From assembly GCA_033977485.1 (NCBI GenBank), contig CM066998.1, positions 27,095,501 through 27,159,500 of the forward strand: DNA of 64,000 nucleotides, in the 5' to 3' direction. Below, piece after piece: positions 41,561 through 54,105 of the stretch. Within the stretch, counting starts at the first letter, position 1, and the number at the start of each line of letters is the position of its first letter. Under the pieces are notes generated by a model. It saw only the letters and a list, made by a program, of their open reading frames with translations. It did not search any database and had not been told where the DNA came from. The translations under genes and the position numbers were made by a program. The DNA comes from Hydrangea macrophylla. Taxonomy: Eukaryota; Streptophyta; Magnoliopsida; Cornales; Hydrangeaceae.

Positions 41561-42278
41561 AGAAAATAGCAGAAATCATAACCGACTTTCCAAAATCGGT
41601 CATCAACCAGAACATCACCCGTATCCCGATTCCCAGAGCAAACACTGTCTATGCGCGGCCCCACGTCTTTTCGACTATCATAAGGTTTCTCATCTGTCAA
41701 TCATCATAGATCCCCATTCCCCCCAACCATCGGTTATTGCTTCCCTCGGTCATCTTTGGTCGTCATCATCAAGAACCCTGCATTTGATCCATTTCAAAAC
41801 ACGCTTCCCGAAATTTGAGAAGTTTGCCCCGAGACCCAGAGTCTTCAACACCTTGGTATCCTTATCTGGATCAACCACTACATTAGAGTCAAGACTAGCA
41901 CGACATAAGTCCACTCGGAGTGGCACATACCCCACAGCACCAGATCATACTAGGATCAGAACACTAGACACAATAGGACTCAAGGCACAATTCATATCAC
42001 GTCCATACATAGCATCATCCATGCATAGCATCCACCTGATTGTTGCGTACTTACATGTGTTTGTGCCCCGAACTACGCCCTGCTTTGATTCCCCTTTGGA
42101 TACGTAAACAGCTCACGTAGAGTGCGACCAGTGCTAATCTCAGCATCACCCTTGCATCTTTTGCAACGCTTTCTTTTTCCCTAAATCTATAGCCTCCAAA
42201 AGACCTGTCTCTTCAAAGCTTTGGCACTCGCTTGCGACATGCGTTGCCTCGCAAGTTCATGCCAATAAGGGGCAAACT
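41561..42278 (+). other. Tat 3' untranslated region and polypurine tract
   Basis: No gene is supported. The last 15 bases, AATAAGGGGCAAAC directly before TG, form the PPT. Confidence 0.7.
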
Positions 42279-45200
42279 GTAGATACCCCATTTTGTCGGC
42301 TATCAGATTTAGGGGACCTATAGCTTGATGGTTCACGATGATCGTAAAAGACTCAGAAAGGACTTCCGGAAGTTAGTTCTATCTCTCAAAATACTCAGGA
42401 AATGGTACGGGTGACCAAAATGCCCCTGTAAGCCCAAACACTCCCAAATTTGGACCGAATGTTTTGGAAACACGCTACGTTGTAAGAAAAACAATAAAAT
42501 AAGTTTTAAAGCAAAATCAGATGAAATTGTCAGCTCCCAGAGACCCCCGGAAGTTCCGGAAGTTCCCGGAAAGTCCCCGTTAACCGGTTTGACCAGGGTT
42601 TGACCAAAGTCAACCAAAATAACCCAGAAGTTCCGAGATCATGCAAGATCATGTGAAAAGTATTAAAATAGGTTTCAAAGGAAAAATATATGAAACGTCA
42701 GCTCCTGGGAGCTCCAGGAGGTTCCCAGAATTTTCTTAGAAGTCCTTGATTTGGCCGGTTTGACCAAAAGTTGACTTTAAAACCAGGGCACCGTATCATT
42801 TTTCAAACATTTTTCATGGATACTAGAGGTTAATAGCTTTCCAACGGTATATCGCACATAATTTATGGATTTAAAATGAATGTATTATGAATTTTCGAAG
42901 GTAAAAAAGGCGACCAAATCAGCTTCTATCACGAATACCGCAAAACGTTTTCAAAGTGACCTGACTCTGGGACATTTTTTATGAAAAGTAGACTCCATTA
43001 ACTTTCCAATGGTATATCACAAACTCAGTTTGGAGTTCGTACGCATTTTCTGTGAAATTCAGACAAAATAGGGCCTTTTTGCTAATACCGGAACCTCTGG
43101 GGGCCTAAAAAGAATTATCTGGATGAATGAGGAGTAGTGCCGCCGCGGTACTGGCCCACTACTGCCGCGGCACAGGCCCAGTGCCACCGCGGCACTCTCC
43201 TCCAGAACAGACCATTTTTGTAATTTCTTTTAGGGTTTTATTGTGATTAATTAGAAACCAAAACGACGGAGTTCTATGTTCACAGATGTTTGGGACCAAT
43301 GGGAGTACTTCTTAAACCCCAAAATCATCCCAAATTGGCCTATATAAACCCCCCTTGACTTCTCATTTTGGGGGTGTCAAATGCAAGCTTTGAAAAGTTT
43401 TAGAGAGAAAGTTGTAGAGATAAGGTTAGAATAGAGAGAAAAGAAGCTTCCTTCTTTGATTTTCAACAAGAAAGTGAGTTCTAAACTTTGTTTTCTACTT
43501 CATTACTTCTATTCACTTCACATTCAATACACCCAACTACCATTTTAGTGGGTATTTATGAGAGATAAAGCTACTTCCATGTCCAAAGTCACCATTTATG
43601 AGTGAAACATCAAGCTACGAGTCCAAAATCATCATGAATATCATCTATTGATTGTTTATCTTGCTTGTTTATATACATTGCTCATATATTCTTAATCTCA
43701 TCTCCTTTTGATTTTCTTTATTTACTTACTAGTTCATCATCATCTAAGTGATGACATGAAGTTTGAGGTGAGTGAATCCTTATGGATAGTAGCTCTTGAC
43801 CTCAAAAACATGTTTGATAGATGATGATTACAATCTCAATACATCCCCATGTATCCTTGAGGTCATTTCCAAAATAAAACAAGTCTCTCCAACAATCTTG
43901 GATGTTCTCCATATGAGTTTGATGTTGATGTTCTAAGGAGTTTTAATCCCCTCTTTGAGTGCTGAAAATACACTTTCAAAACCCCTATTTTAAAACCCCT
44001 CTAAAACCCCAATATTGGGATTCCAAGAAATAAACCTTGTTTCTCTCAAAAAAATCTTCAAAACAGTGAGTTATTTGACTTCAAAGATTTCTCTAGAATT
44101 CCATACTCAAGGTATGGATGCAAGACCACTTGGAATGTCTTCCTAACTCATTATAGAACACCCATGATTTTTGGATTGACTTGAAAAGACTTTAAAGGGG
44201 TCCATTTTTGTTCAAACATTCATTCCAAACATTCTGTCTTTACTGTCATAGCAGCTTGGTTGACTTTCAACCTATTTTACAGAAAACTTTTCCAAACAAA
44301 GTGGTCCCAACTTATTTTTCCCTTAAACTTAAATGTCTTAGGAAACTTTCTGTATAATATGGGCCTCTAGATGTTTTGTTTGCATTTTCTAAGATTTTCT
44401 AACACTTCAGTCGACAGTACAAACTCTGTTTCTGAATAACCTCTATTTGTTCATATGATTTCTCTCAATCTGTGATAGTTATTGTAGTTTGGCCTTTTCA
44501 GTTGTGTTCTAGACATAATAAGGATGATCTCCATAAAAAAATGATGCATTGAAAACATTCCTAACCCAACTTTTCAATTCCCACAAGATCAAGTCACTAT
44601 TCTATCCACTATTCACAGCAAGTGTACTTTCACTTCCATCCTTTGATTTGATGCTTATATGTGCTTCAAATTAGTTCATATCCTAAGAAGTAGTCCATAC
44701 CATATTTGTACATACCCTATGATGATTTTCTTCATACATTCATGCATATTTTAGACTTCTAAATCACTTTAGAAAACCCATGAACACAAACACACTACTA
44801 CCTTTGCACCCTTAGGATCATACATTACATACATGCAAGATTTGGGGCTTTTGTGACTCCTAATCTAAGAAGATTATAAGGAATGAACTTGATCACACGT
44901 TCATGCTCCCCCTCGATCGAATCTTCCTTTCTCATCCGTCCTGGGGATTGAAAAATCTTCTTTCCTTCAAGAATTAAACATGCATCATATTAGCTTACTA
45001 AGCATATTTTGATTTCTTTGATTATTTGTTTCAAGAACAATCCATGTCCCCTTTAGATTAGGAAAACTTGATTACTTGATATGTGATTAGAAGATTTTTT
45101 CCTAGGTTTATTTGTGTGATCTTTCACCTTTACATTGCGTGGTATTTGGCTTAAATCTTATGAATGATATCTTATCTTTAGATCTTCCATTTCAAGTTTC

Positions 45201-45537
45201 TTATGTGATGTAATATATTATTATAGTATTAATTGTCGAACCAAACATTGTGTATGATGATTATTTGGATGCTAATTGAGGCTCGTCGAGAAACGGGGTG
45301 AGTTGAGGGTGTTTTAGTCGTGGCAAAGGCTCCTTCCTCTCTCGTACCAAAACCCCGAGCCAAGTTCTTTGGTTATGAAGGGCCGGTGCCCTTTATCCGT
45401 TTGGGTGAGTCAAATTTGGGTTTCTTGGTTCCCTAAAGACCAAGTGGCGACTCTGTATTTGTTTTCAACAGACTTTCTATTTTCCTTTCAAAAGAAATCT
45501 CAAAACAAACAAAGAAGTGGAATTCCGCGTGTCCACA
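42279..45537 (+). repeat. 3' LTR of the Tat element (about 3.26 kb)
   Basis: It begins TGTAGATACCCCATTTTG right after the PPT and ends ...CGCGTGTCCACA, after a TGGCGACTCTG block typical of Tat/Ogre LTR ends. The 5' LTR is outside the window, so the length depends on my choice of end. It contains TGCCGCGGCA-type palindromes (43136-43196). No ORF of note. Confidence 0.72.
43136..43196. repeat. TGCCGCGGCA palindrome cluster in the Tat LTR
   Basis: Three words: GTGCCGCCGCGGTAC, TGCCGCGGCAC and GTGCCACCGCGGCAC, within 61 bp. A related word is at about 27160 in the same element. Confidence 0.75.
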
Positions 45538-46454
45538 GGTATATAACAACCACTGTAGGTTCAGAACAATGCGCAGAGAGGAAGTGATTTGAGCTTGGGG
45601 TCGAGTCGAGACTTTCAGACTTGTTCTATATGTTTTTAATCTTGTCTAAGCATGTAATTTATGGTTTTGGATTCCTAAGACTTTATGTTGTAATATAAGT
45701 AGTTGATGGATTTGGAGTTAGTTTTTTTTTTTTTTGTGAACCTTGTGTATTCCTTTATGTTACAACTATAGGTATGTGTAAATTGGATGAGGTTGGACCT
45801 TTCCAAAAAGTTTGGATTAGTATCGCAATCATTTTGGGTAAGGTTTGTTTGTAAACAAGTTGATTGCAAGGTTCTTGAACTCATTTTCGACAATTTTGAT
45901 ATATATGTTAGTTTTATCAAGATTTGAACTTTAATATCTTTGTTTGATTCAAATGAGATTGGTAACATGTTTTGAATGTTTGAGAGTACCCTAATATGAG
46001 TTTGAGACATGTTCAAGAAGTTTTGTAAGTGTACTCAAGTGTTTAGGTATGTTTTGCTTCCAAAATTTCATGTTTTAAGGTTGAAAGTTGCTGCTACAGA
46101 AATGGTTCTGTAGAGGGGCTTTTGACCAGTCGAAGGGATTCGTTCGACCAGTCGAACTACCCCCTGCCAAACTTCTAAAACTAGGCCTTCCCATGCTTTG
46201 TTATAACTTCTAAATGGTCAAGAGGGTACCTTTGCGGTCCCATTGACCCACAAAAATGATACTTTTGATTATTAAAGTCGGGAAGTATTTTGCACGGAAT
46301 TTCCCGATTGGTTGAAGATTAACTAGTGTTACTGGGTTTGTTTTTGCCTAGTTTAGCATTAAAGTTGCTTCCTAATGTTAATTCCTGATTATTTAAGTGT
46401 TTAATCTTTATTGTTACTATCCTACTTTGTGTGGGGTCGGGTTGGTGTATAACA
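45538..46454 (+). repeat. Remnant of the 5' LTR of element D
   Basis: No gene. It ends TATAACA about 5 nt before a decayed PBS. A double near-palindrome, GACCAGTCGA and GACCAGTCGAAC, lies near 46124-46160. The left part was probably removed or displaced when the Tat element inserted. Confidence 0.5.
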
Positions 46455-46459
46455 ATTTT

Positions 46460-46471
46460 TGGTATAAGAGC
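46460..46471 (+). other. Element D primer-binding site, mutated
   Basis: TGGTATAAGAGC differs by one base from the tRNA-iMet type TGGTATCAGAGC. It precedes the gag remnant by about 75 bp. Confidence 0.65.
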
Positions 46472-46544
46472 AATAGGCTAGAGCCTTTGGGACGAGTGAC
46501 GTATGACACATAGTTACATGTTCATGCATACACGTTTAGGTAAA

Positions 46545-47560
46545 ATGTCTGGAGGTGAACACCCGATCCGAATATCAAAGGGCTAGTACGAGTGGCCAAA
46601 ACTTGTATGGTCAAGGAGAAACTAGTATAACCGAATCTGAGGGAGGAAGTTGTCACCATTTCTTAATACTAAAAGCAAAAGCCAACGATATTTCGAGAGG
46701 AGGTTGAAAGAACAAAAAGTTTTCACTATGGAGAAGAATTTCAGAGTGCTACCATTTCCAAAAGAACAAAAAGTTTTATTTGTAGCTGATACATTGAAGG
46801 ATGAGGCAGAGTATTGGTGGCGTGCCAAATTGGGGCCAGGACAACCAACTACTTGGGATCAATTCATGGAGATATTCAACGAACAGCACTTTCCGGAATC
46901 ATTTAAAGATAAAAAATCTCAAGAGTTTATGGAGTTAACACAAGGTGGAATGTCGGTCCGAGAGTATTCGGCGTAGTACACAAGTTTGGCAAGGTTTTCT
47001 GGGGATATCAGATCAACTGAGAAGGTAAAAGCAAGAAAGTTTGTGGTAGGACTCATACGTGATATTCGGGGGTGAGTGACTGTATTTCGGGCTCAGAATT
47101 TTGTCAGGGCATTGAACATAGCTTCTATTGCTGAAAGGGATATCGGGTACACTCTGAGCTCGTAACCACCACTAAGCCAACAAAACAAGAGAGCTAGATC
47201 GAGCCAATTCAGTGGCCATGGGAGTGCAAGAAGGCAGAGTCTAGGAGGTTCATCGGCCAGCAGTGGTAGTGGTTCTGGCAGGAACAAGCCAAGATATCAG
47301 ACTTATCAGAAGTTTTATTGGGGACGGTGCAATCAACTTCTGAATCCAAACACCTATACCATTTGCCGACAACCTGGAGATATCGCAATTAATTATCCGA
47401 ATCAGAACATGGATATGAAGGGCCGATGTTTCACTTGTAAGGAGCTGGGACACCAAGGTAAAGATTGTCCTACTAAGTGCCAAGAAGCTTCAGCTTCAGG
47501 TTCTTCCGCGGCCAGTGCTCTTACACCAAGGCCTACTCAACAACCACCAAGGAGAGAGTA
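46545..47560 (+). pseudogene. gag: Element D gag (decayed Ty3 type)
   Basis: Pieces in shifting frames: VLFVADTLKDEAEYWWRAK, TWDQFMEIFNEQHFPESFKDKKSQEFMELTQGGMSVREYSA, then stops, then a CCHC knuckle CFTCKELGHQGKDC around 47427-47468. Several stops (for example TAG at 46974-46976) and frameshifts. The knuckle itself is intact. Confidence 0.8.
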
Positions 47561-50017
47561 ACAGGAGGCGAAATCATTTCAGCTCAGGCCAGGAGAGACC
47601 GCTTCTGCTGATACCGTTGTTTTAGGTATGGTTCCCATTTGCTCACACCTAGCAAATGTACTCATAGACTAGGGATCCACACACTCGTTTGTGTCACACC
47701 ATTTTTCTAAACAATTAGATAAACCACTAGAGTTCCTAGATTACGACTTATCTATTGCAATATTGTTGGGGGGCTCCGTTGGTTAGTTTAGGAGTGTTTA
47801 TGGAATGCGAGGTAAATATAAATGGTAAAGGTTTAACTGTTGATCTAGTACCGTTAATCATTTAGCACTTGGACATTATATTGGGTATGGATTGGTTAGC
47901 GGATAATCACGCGATCATTGATTGTAATAGTAAAGGAGTGGTGTTTCGTATTCCGAATCAAGATATGTTTTATTTTCAAGGCAAGGGTGTCGTATCACCG
48001 CCATACATCGTGTCGGCTATCAAAGTTTATCGATTGTTAAAGAAGGGTTGTCGTGGATTCTTATGTAGTATTCTCGATACTAGAGGCACCGAATTAAAGA
48101 ATTTCTAAATGTGTTTCCAGAGGAGTTACCTAGTGTGTTGATCGAGCGGAAGATTGAGTATGGTATTGATATTATGTCGGGGACTCAACCTATTTCACAG
48201 GCATCGTACCGAATGACACCATTTGAGTTGAAAGAGTTGAAGATCCAGTTACAAGAATTGTTAGACAAAGGTTTTATTTGGCCTTGTGTGTTTCCATGGG
48301 GTGTACCAGTATTATTTGTGAAGAAGAAGGATGGAACAATGTGTATGTGCATCGATTATCGAGAAATCAACAAGGTGACAATCAAGAACAAGTATTCGTT
48401 GCCGTGTATCGATGATCTATTTGATCAGCTCCAAAGGGCTCAGGTATTTTTGAAGATTGACTTGAGGTCGGGGTATCATCAATTGAAAGTTAAGGATGGG
48501 GACATGGAGAAGACAGCCTTTAGGACCCAATACGAACACGATGAATTTTTTGTGATGCCGTTTGGGGTTACTAATGTACTGGTTGCCTTTGTGAATTTGA
48601 AGAATCGTGTGTTTTCAAGTCTTATTTAGATGAGTTTGTAATCGTACTTATTGATGATATTCTAATTCATTCTAAGAGTCCGAAGGAGCAAGAACAACAA
48701 CTTAAACTAGTTTTAGAACGACTACAGGAAAAACAAATATTTGGAAAGTTGAAGAAAAACGAGTTTTGGTTGACAAGTGTCACTTTCCTAGGACACGTGA
48801 TTACTAAGGAGGGTGTTTCTATGGACCCACAGAAGATAGAAGCCGTTATGAATTGGCCGAGGCTAACTAATGTGTCAGAGATTCGAAGTTTCTTGGGTTA
48901 GTCGGATGTTATAGAAGATTTGTCAATGACTTTTCTAGAATTGCGACACCAATGACACAACCGTTTGAGAGGAACAAGGAGTGTGGAGATTGTTTCTTGA
49001 CATTGAAGGAAAAGTTGACTACATCACCGATACTTAAAAAATTTTGTCAAGTACCAAAAATTTCAGAATCTACAGTGATGCTTCTCATCAAGGTTTGGGA
49101 TGTGTTCTACCACAAGATGACAAAGTAATAGCCTATGCTTCAAGATAACTGAGACCTCACGAGAAGAATTATCCAACACACGATTTGGAATTGGCGGCAG
49201 TAATCTTTGCTTTGAAGATTTAGAGACATTATTTATACGGTGAGATGTGTGAAATCTTCACTGACCACAAGAACTTAAAATATCTATTCATTCATAGGGA
49301 GCTTAATATGCGACAAAGAAGATGGTTGGAGCTTATGAAGGACTATGACTTGAAGATTCAGTATCACTCGGGAAAGGCAAATGTAGTTATCGATGCTTTG
49401 AGCCAGAAGTTGTCAGAGAACTTAGCTTACACTTTGACTGGACAAGAAAAATTAGTACAAGAGTTTGAATGAATAGAGCTTGAAGTAGTTCCTAAGGTCG
49501 AAGGTGGTTAACAGCTGCGATTATGGCACAACCGAGTTTGATTGGTGAAATCAAGTCAAATCATCTTTTGGATTCAGACTTCAAGAAAATAGTAGATGAA
49601 TTACCTGAGGGTATAAGGCCAGAGTTCAACTTCGAAGATGGTGTTCTGAGGTTTATCAATCGACTGTGTGTTCCTAAAGTTATTGATCTGAGAGAGAAGA
49701 TTATGGAAGAAGCTCACAATACCAGATATTCAGTACATCCAGGAAGTACCAAGATGTATAGAGATTTGCGAGAGGTTTATTGGAGTGGAATGAAACGAGA
49801 AGTTGCGGATTTTGTGGCTAAGTGTATGACTTGCAAGAGGGTAAAGATGGAACATCAACGACCAGGAGGAGAATTACAACCTTTAGAGATACTGGAGTGG
49901 AAGTAGGAGCATATCACGATGGATTTCGTTTCAGGATTATCGAGATCCCTAAAGTCAAATGATAGCATTTGGGTCATTGTTGACCGGTTGACTAAGTCAG
50001 CCCATTTCATAAAACTA
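47561..50017 (+). pseudogene. pol: Element D pol (PR, RT, RH, partial IN; decayed)
   Basis: The protease active site reads LID-stop-GSTHSF near 47668. A frame at 47869-48107 holds MDIILGMDWLADNHA. RT continues at 48111-48629 ([37 protein letters not shown]) and, after a frame break, LIDDILIHSK near 48650. RNase H follows at 49245-49472 ([11 protein letters not shown]...[15 protein letters not shown]; ends DALS). The integrase zinc region is at 49523-49906 (VHPGSTKMYRDL, CMTCKRVK), then the first catalytic Asp (MDFVSGL), and it stops abruptly after VDRLTKSAHFIKL near 50017. Order PR-RT-RH-IN is Ty3/gypsy. Multiple stops and frameshifts make it dead. Confidence 0.87.
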
Positions 50018-50536
50018 CCCTATGTAGTTTTATGGAAAATAACTACATTGTAACTACTACATCATGTTTTGCCTATAACTACAAGAGAAGAATGAAGAAA
50101 AAGGGATCATCATCAATGATCAACAATAACATCCCCTATAGGTATTTTTATCTTTATTTCCTTTCTTGTACTAGGAGTAGATTTTAAATGTGGTGCTTTT
50201 ATATATGCAAGAGAAGGCGTGTTATCCCCTCTCTTATTCCATTATTCGTATTATAATTGGAGGTGTGCTTTGCCACTCCAATCTATTTCTTTGTGAAGGA
50301 GGCGTTTGTTCTCCTTCTTAGTGTTGTAATTGAAGGCTCGTTATCTACTCCAATCAGTTGTAATTTCGTTGCTCTTAATTAAATTCATGTTTATTAAGTT
50401 ATGCAAATCAACATAATGATGTGTCATGTTAAACTCACCGAATAAGTTCTCCTTTCAAACTCTTTTCTTCGTGTCTACTCTTTGATATTTTAAAATGACA
50501 ATCAGCCAAGCTTTTTATCCAAATTAAAATTTTACT
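50018..50536 (+). repeat. Possible solo LTR or LTR fragment cutting element D
   Basis: The integrase match ends here. The following ~500 bp has an LTR-like look: TGTAGTTTTATGG near 50024, a TATA-like CTATAACTACAAGAG near 50074, then T-rich sequence. I could not define a matching duplication or partner LTR, so this is a weak call. Confidence 0.3.
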
Positions 50537-50815
50537 CACTACACCATATTGGCCGAATTGTCACTCATTTTTCGCATCATTTATCACCGCTCAAAACCGT
50601 GATAAATTTTGTCACCGTTACAAATTGTGACAATTTTGTTTGTCACTATGAGGAACCGTGACAAATTTAGTCACTGTTATAAACTGTGACCAATATTAAA
50701 TTTGTCACCGCTCCAGACTGTGACTAAATTTGTCATTGTTATAAGCTGTGACAAAATACAATGACAAATATGGTCACTGTCTAGCGGTGACAAATATGGT
50801 CACTTTTTAACTAAA
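50537..50815 (+). mobile_element. CACTA (En/Spm) transposon terminus with subterminal repeats
   Basis: CACTACACCATA at 50537 is a classic CACTA terminal repeat, preceded by ACT. The next ~280 bp is a dense array of GTGACAAATTTGTCAC-type units in both orientations, like the subterminal transposase-binding repeats of this superfamily. I found neither the opposite terminus (TGGTGTAGTG) nor a transposase in the window, so it is a fragment or its other end lies outside. Confidence 0.65.
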
Positions 50816-52000
50816 AAACCCTAAAAACTCTCTCATAGTCTCAGTCTTCCCCCTTCCCTTTTTTGGCTAAAAACTCTTTCCTCCCTAAACTTACACCACA
50901 TGCTCTTTGTTAGTTTAATGAAAATTTTAATATTTTCAATTTAATCGCAATTACAAAAGATAGAGCCAAATGACAAGAGGTAAAATATGTTATGAAATTG
51001 AATTGGTGCATGTGTAAATATGATTTCTAAATTCTTTGTTGTTGTATCACATGTAGGGTTGTATACAAGTCGAGCCCATTGACACGACTAAAAATGTATG
51101 GAGTTCATTCATTTTCAGCATTCCGTATTGTTCTAAGGATTAAGAGTCCATAGCCTTAACATTAACCATGTTATGATGGACATGATTAAAGTGTAACTAC
51201 ATCGTCTACGAGTGTTATAAAATACAGTGAGACAGTTTTAAATCAATGGTTAAGACTCGCACCCTCAATGGTGTTAGGATTCAAGGTGGTTTGCAAAAGT
51301 CATTGAAGAAAAAGGCCTTAAGGCTTAAGTTCTAAAAACTGTTGTGACAAATTGAACTTACTGAACAATTTGATGACAGATTTCTAAAACAGAAAGTCCT
51401 GGAATGCATCAAAGAATCATCTCAAGATTTAACAGTTTCAATCGATTAATACATTTTCAATCGATTGAACTGCATCATCTCTCAATCGATTAAAATGTCT
51501 TCAATTGATTGACTTTGGCTCTGGTTCAATCGATCGAAATTGCTTCGATTGATTGAACACGGGTTTTCTACAGAATTCATGCAGAGGCTGGAGATCAACA
51601 TTTCATCGTGATCTCCCAACTTCTAGACTACTCTGGCAGTATTAAAGTTGCAGAAAAGATGTTTTTAACGTTCGACATTATTAAGGTCTTGCATGGTTTG
51701 ATTCTAAACATGTAAACTATATAAAACTATGGATTATCGATATCACTATCACTACTAGCATGCACTATTTTGAATCTAAACAGAAACTATACTACGAAGA
51801 ACAGATTGCAGAATATAAAACTAATAATGTGAAACCTGGTGAATAGCAAAACTTGTATTAAACTTCAATAGATTCCAATTTGTCTTGAATATCCAAGCAT
51901 AGAAAACCTACAGAACCATAAAAACTCTCTATCTCTCCATGAAAACTGTAAAACTAAAGTGGGCATCCTTATGGACGTGTTTATAACTCATATTTGTAGA
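50816..52000. other. Unassigned AT-rich sequence with a TCGATT word array
   Basis: No ORF of note. Between about 51436 and 51560 there are at least six CAATCGATT(G/A) or TCGATCGA words. A similar cluster lies beyond element C at 63230-63345, so this may be one older element later split by the hAT relic and element C. Confidence 0.45.
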
Positions 52001-52225
52001 CAAACAATAGGGTCGACCCTTGCTCTTTAGGAAATAGGCGTGGGCCTAAGGCCCCCAAACATGAAGAAAATTTGAGGCCCCCCAACCAATACTTGGTACT
52101 ATTATACTACTTTATCAAAATATTATTATTTTAGCCCAAGGGCCCAATACCCAGCACTCTTCCATCTGTTTTCTTTAAAAAAAAATCAACCCAGTAGCCC
52201 CTAACGTGAGGCCACACAACTCACG

Positions 52226-52260
<35 letters not shown>
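52226..52260. repeat. (CT)n microsatellite in the hAT relic
   Basis: Seventeen or so uninterrupted CT dinucleotides. Confidence 0.9.
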
Positions 52261-52262
<2 letters not shown>

Positions 52263-52318
52263 ATTCTAACAAAGCATACAAAGCCTTCTTTGAACCATAA
52301 AAAAGAAAGTCAATAGAA

Positions 52319-52594
52319 GTGTTTAATTATTTGAAAGCAATGGAAGGTTGCTTCCCAAATACATGGATTTCTTGTAGAATACTGTTGACTATACAAGTTA
52401 CAATCGCTTCTGCAGAAAGAAGCTTCTCAAAGTTGAAATTGATCAAATCATATCTTCGGTCAACCATGTCACAAAAAATATTGAATGGATTAGCCATGTT
52501 ATCTACTGAAAAAGATATGATAGAAAAGCTTGATTATACAAGCATAACTAGTAATTTTGCTGCTAAAAATGCAAGAAGGATAATATTTCAGTGA
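52319..52594 (+). pseudogene. hAT transposase C-terminal dimerisation region, 91-codon fragment
   Basis: The sequence reads NTWISCRILLTIQVTIASAERSFSKLKLIKSYLRSTMSQ...LNGLAMLSTEKDM. The SAERSFSKLK core is the hallmark of the hAT dimerisation domain, closest to plant zinc-finger MYM/TTF-type hAT proteins. Full transposases are several hundred residues longer with the DDE-like core upstream, and that part is missing. It cannot be active. The short frame is still open, which suggests recent deletion or chance. Confidence 0.85.
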
Positions 52595-52795
52595 TATTAA
52601 ATATTTAGATTAAAATATTTTTGCCTTGTTTATAAGTGAATTCTTATTCGTAAATTGGTATATGTAAGTTCGTAAATAGTTTTTTGTTTAATACTTGTTT
52701 AATATCTTATGGTAACTAGTTTACTGTAGTATATAGAGGGCCCCAATCTAGTTGTTCGCCTAAGGCCCCCCAAAATTCAGGACCGGCCCTGCAAA

Positions 52796-52800
52796 CAACA
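52796..52800. repeat. Left target-site duplication of element C (CAACA)
   Basis: CAACA here and at 63166-63170. It overlaps the right duplication of the hAT relic, so element C landed exactly at the relic's edge. Confidence 0.92.
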
Positions 52801-52877
52801 TGTAATATCCTGTATTTTCAATAATTATTTATGCACAGAGATTCTATATACTTCCCTTGATCATTCCTGAAAATCGA

Positions 52878-53072
52878 CCTTCGATCGATCGAAGTCTTTT
52901 CGAGCGATCGAGCAATTCCAAGTTCAAGCGATCGAACCCTGTTTAATCGATCAAACCCCTACCGACCTGAATTTAATACGTGGTCCCCACTTCAATCGAT
53001 CAAACTTTCTTCAATCGATCAGACCTGACCGAACTGCTTTCGATCGATCGAACTACCTTCGATCGATCGAAC
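52878..53072. repeat. TCGATCGA word array 1, element C 5' LTR
   Basis: About ten words such as TTCGATCGATCGAA, GAGCGATCGA and CAATCGATCA, spaced about 10-25 bp apart, just upstream of the TATA stretch. Second LTR copy: 61102-61300, where several words carry C-to-T or G-to-A changes. Confidence 0.85.
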
Positions 53073-53565
53073 CTGTAATCATTTGAATTCCCAGGTTTCC
53101 CGCAAAAATAGGCCACATGTACCCCCAACCCTCCCTATATATATATATATATGTTGTACTCGTGTGTGTGTGAGTTCAGAACACTAGAGAGTTTGAGAGA
53201 GAGAGAGAGTGTGTGCTTGTGGGTGATATATATTTACACACATACATCTATATAAATATATACACACACATATATATATTCTGTGAGAGAGAGATCCAGA
53301 GAAGAAGAGAAGCAGAAGAAGAAGAAGAGAAAGAAAAGGAGAAGCAGAGACAGAGAGGAGCAGAGAGAGAGAGAAAGGAAGCCATTGGAGAAGCTTGGAA
53401 GCTTTCAAACGAGCTAAACACGCCCTTATCAACACTTGGTGAGTTCCAAACTCACTCAGTAGCCTAGTGGTGATGTTTTACTTATTCTGTACATATTAAT
53501 AAGAACCCAACCACCCCCTAACAGATTCTGGACGTTCACTGCCAGAATCTGTAGAAGACGAAGTT

Positions 53566-53730
53566 CGACCGATCGAGCTGCGTTCAATCGATCGAACATC
53601 ACTGAGTCTCAATCGATTGAAATAAGTTCGATCGATCGAGATCACCTTCACTTTGATCTATCGAGAACACTTCAATCGATCGAACATCCTAATTCTTCAA
53701 TCAATCGAAAGGACTTCAATCGATTGAACC
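53566..53730. repeat. TCGATCGA word array 2, element C 5' LTR
   Basis: Nine or ten words (CGACCGATCGAG, CAATCGATCGAAC, CAATCGATTGAA and similar) lie about 420 bp downstream of the TATA stretch. Second copy: 61757-61940, which has one extra inserted unit. Confidence 0.85.
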
Positions 53731-54105
53731 TACTAGAACATGGATGTATTCCTTTAGTCTATGATTCACATTGCATAACTGTTTTATCGATATACCTTGT
53801 TACTATTATATGATATTATGGGTTACGGAGGTAATGGGATACGCTAATGAGATTGAGGTGATTGTGCTGAGTAACGTAGTCGGGTTCAGAAGGTTAGTAA
53901 TATACGATGCGATAACACGATAAGGTTTGAGTTCTGTTGGCAGGTAACAATGGTTAATCCTAGTGCTTGAATCCGTAGGGTATTAGCAACCGTCAGTACA
54001 AGTGTGTAAGTATCATGAGTTGGTCGTGAACGCATCTGTGTGGGATGTGAGCATTATATATTGTACTAGTAAGAAGTACGGATACATATTGATTGTGAAC
54101 GGACG

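Larger units (their letters stand above)
52008..52791 (+). mobile_element. hAT-type DNA transposon relic (784 bp)
   Basis: Ends are TAGGGTCGACCC... and ...GACCGGCCCTG, an imperfect inverted repeat of the CAGGGCCGG(T/C)CCTG type, with inner GGGCCTAAGGCCCCC matching CGCCTAAGGCCCCC inverted. They are flanked by a 7-bp direct repeat CAAACAA (52001-52007 and 52792-52798). The 784 bp hold the transposase C-terminus and a (CT)n tract (52226-52260). It is internally deleted. Confidence 0.8.
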
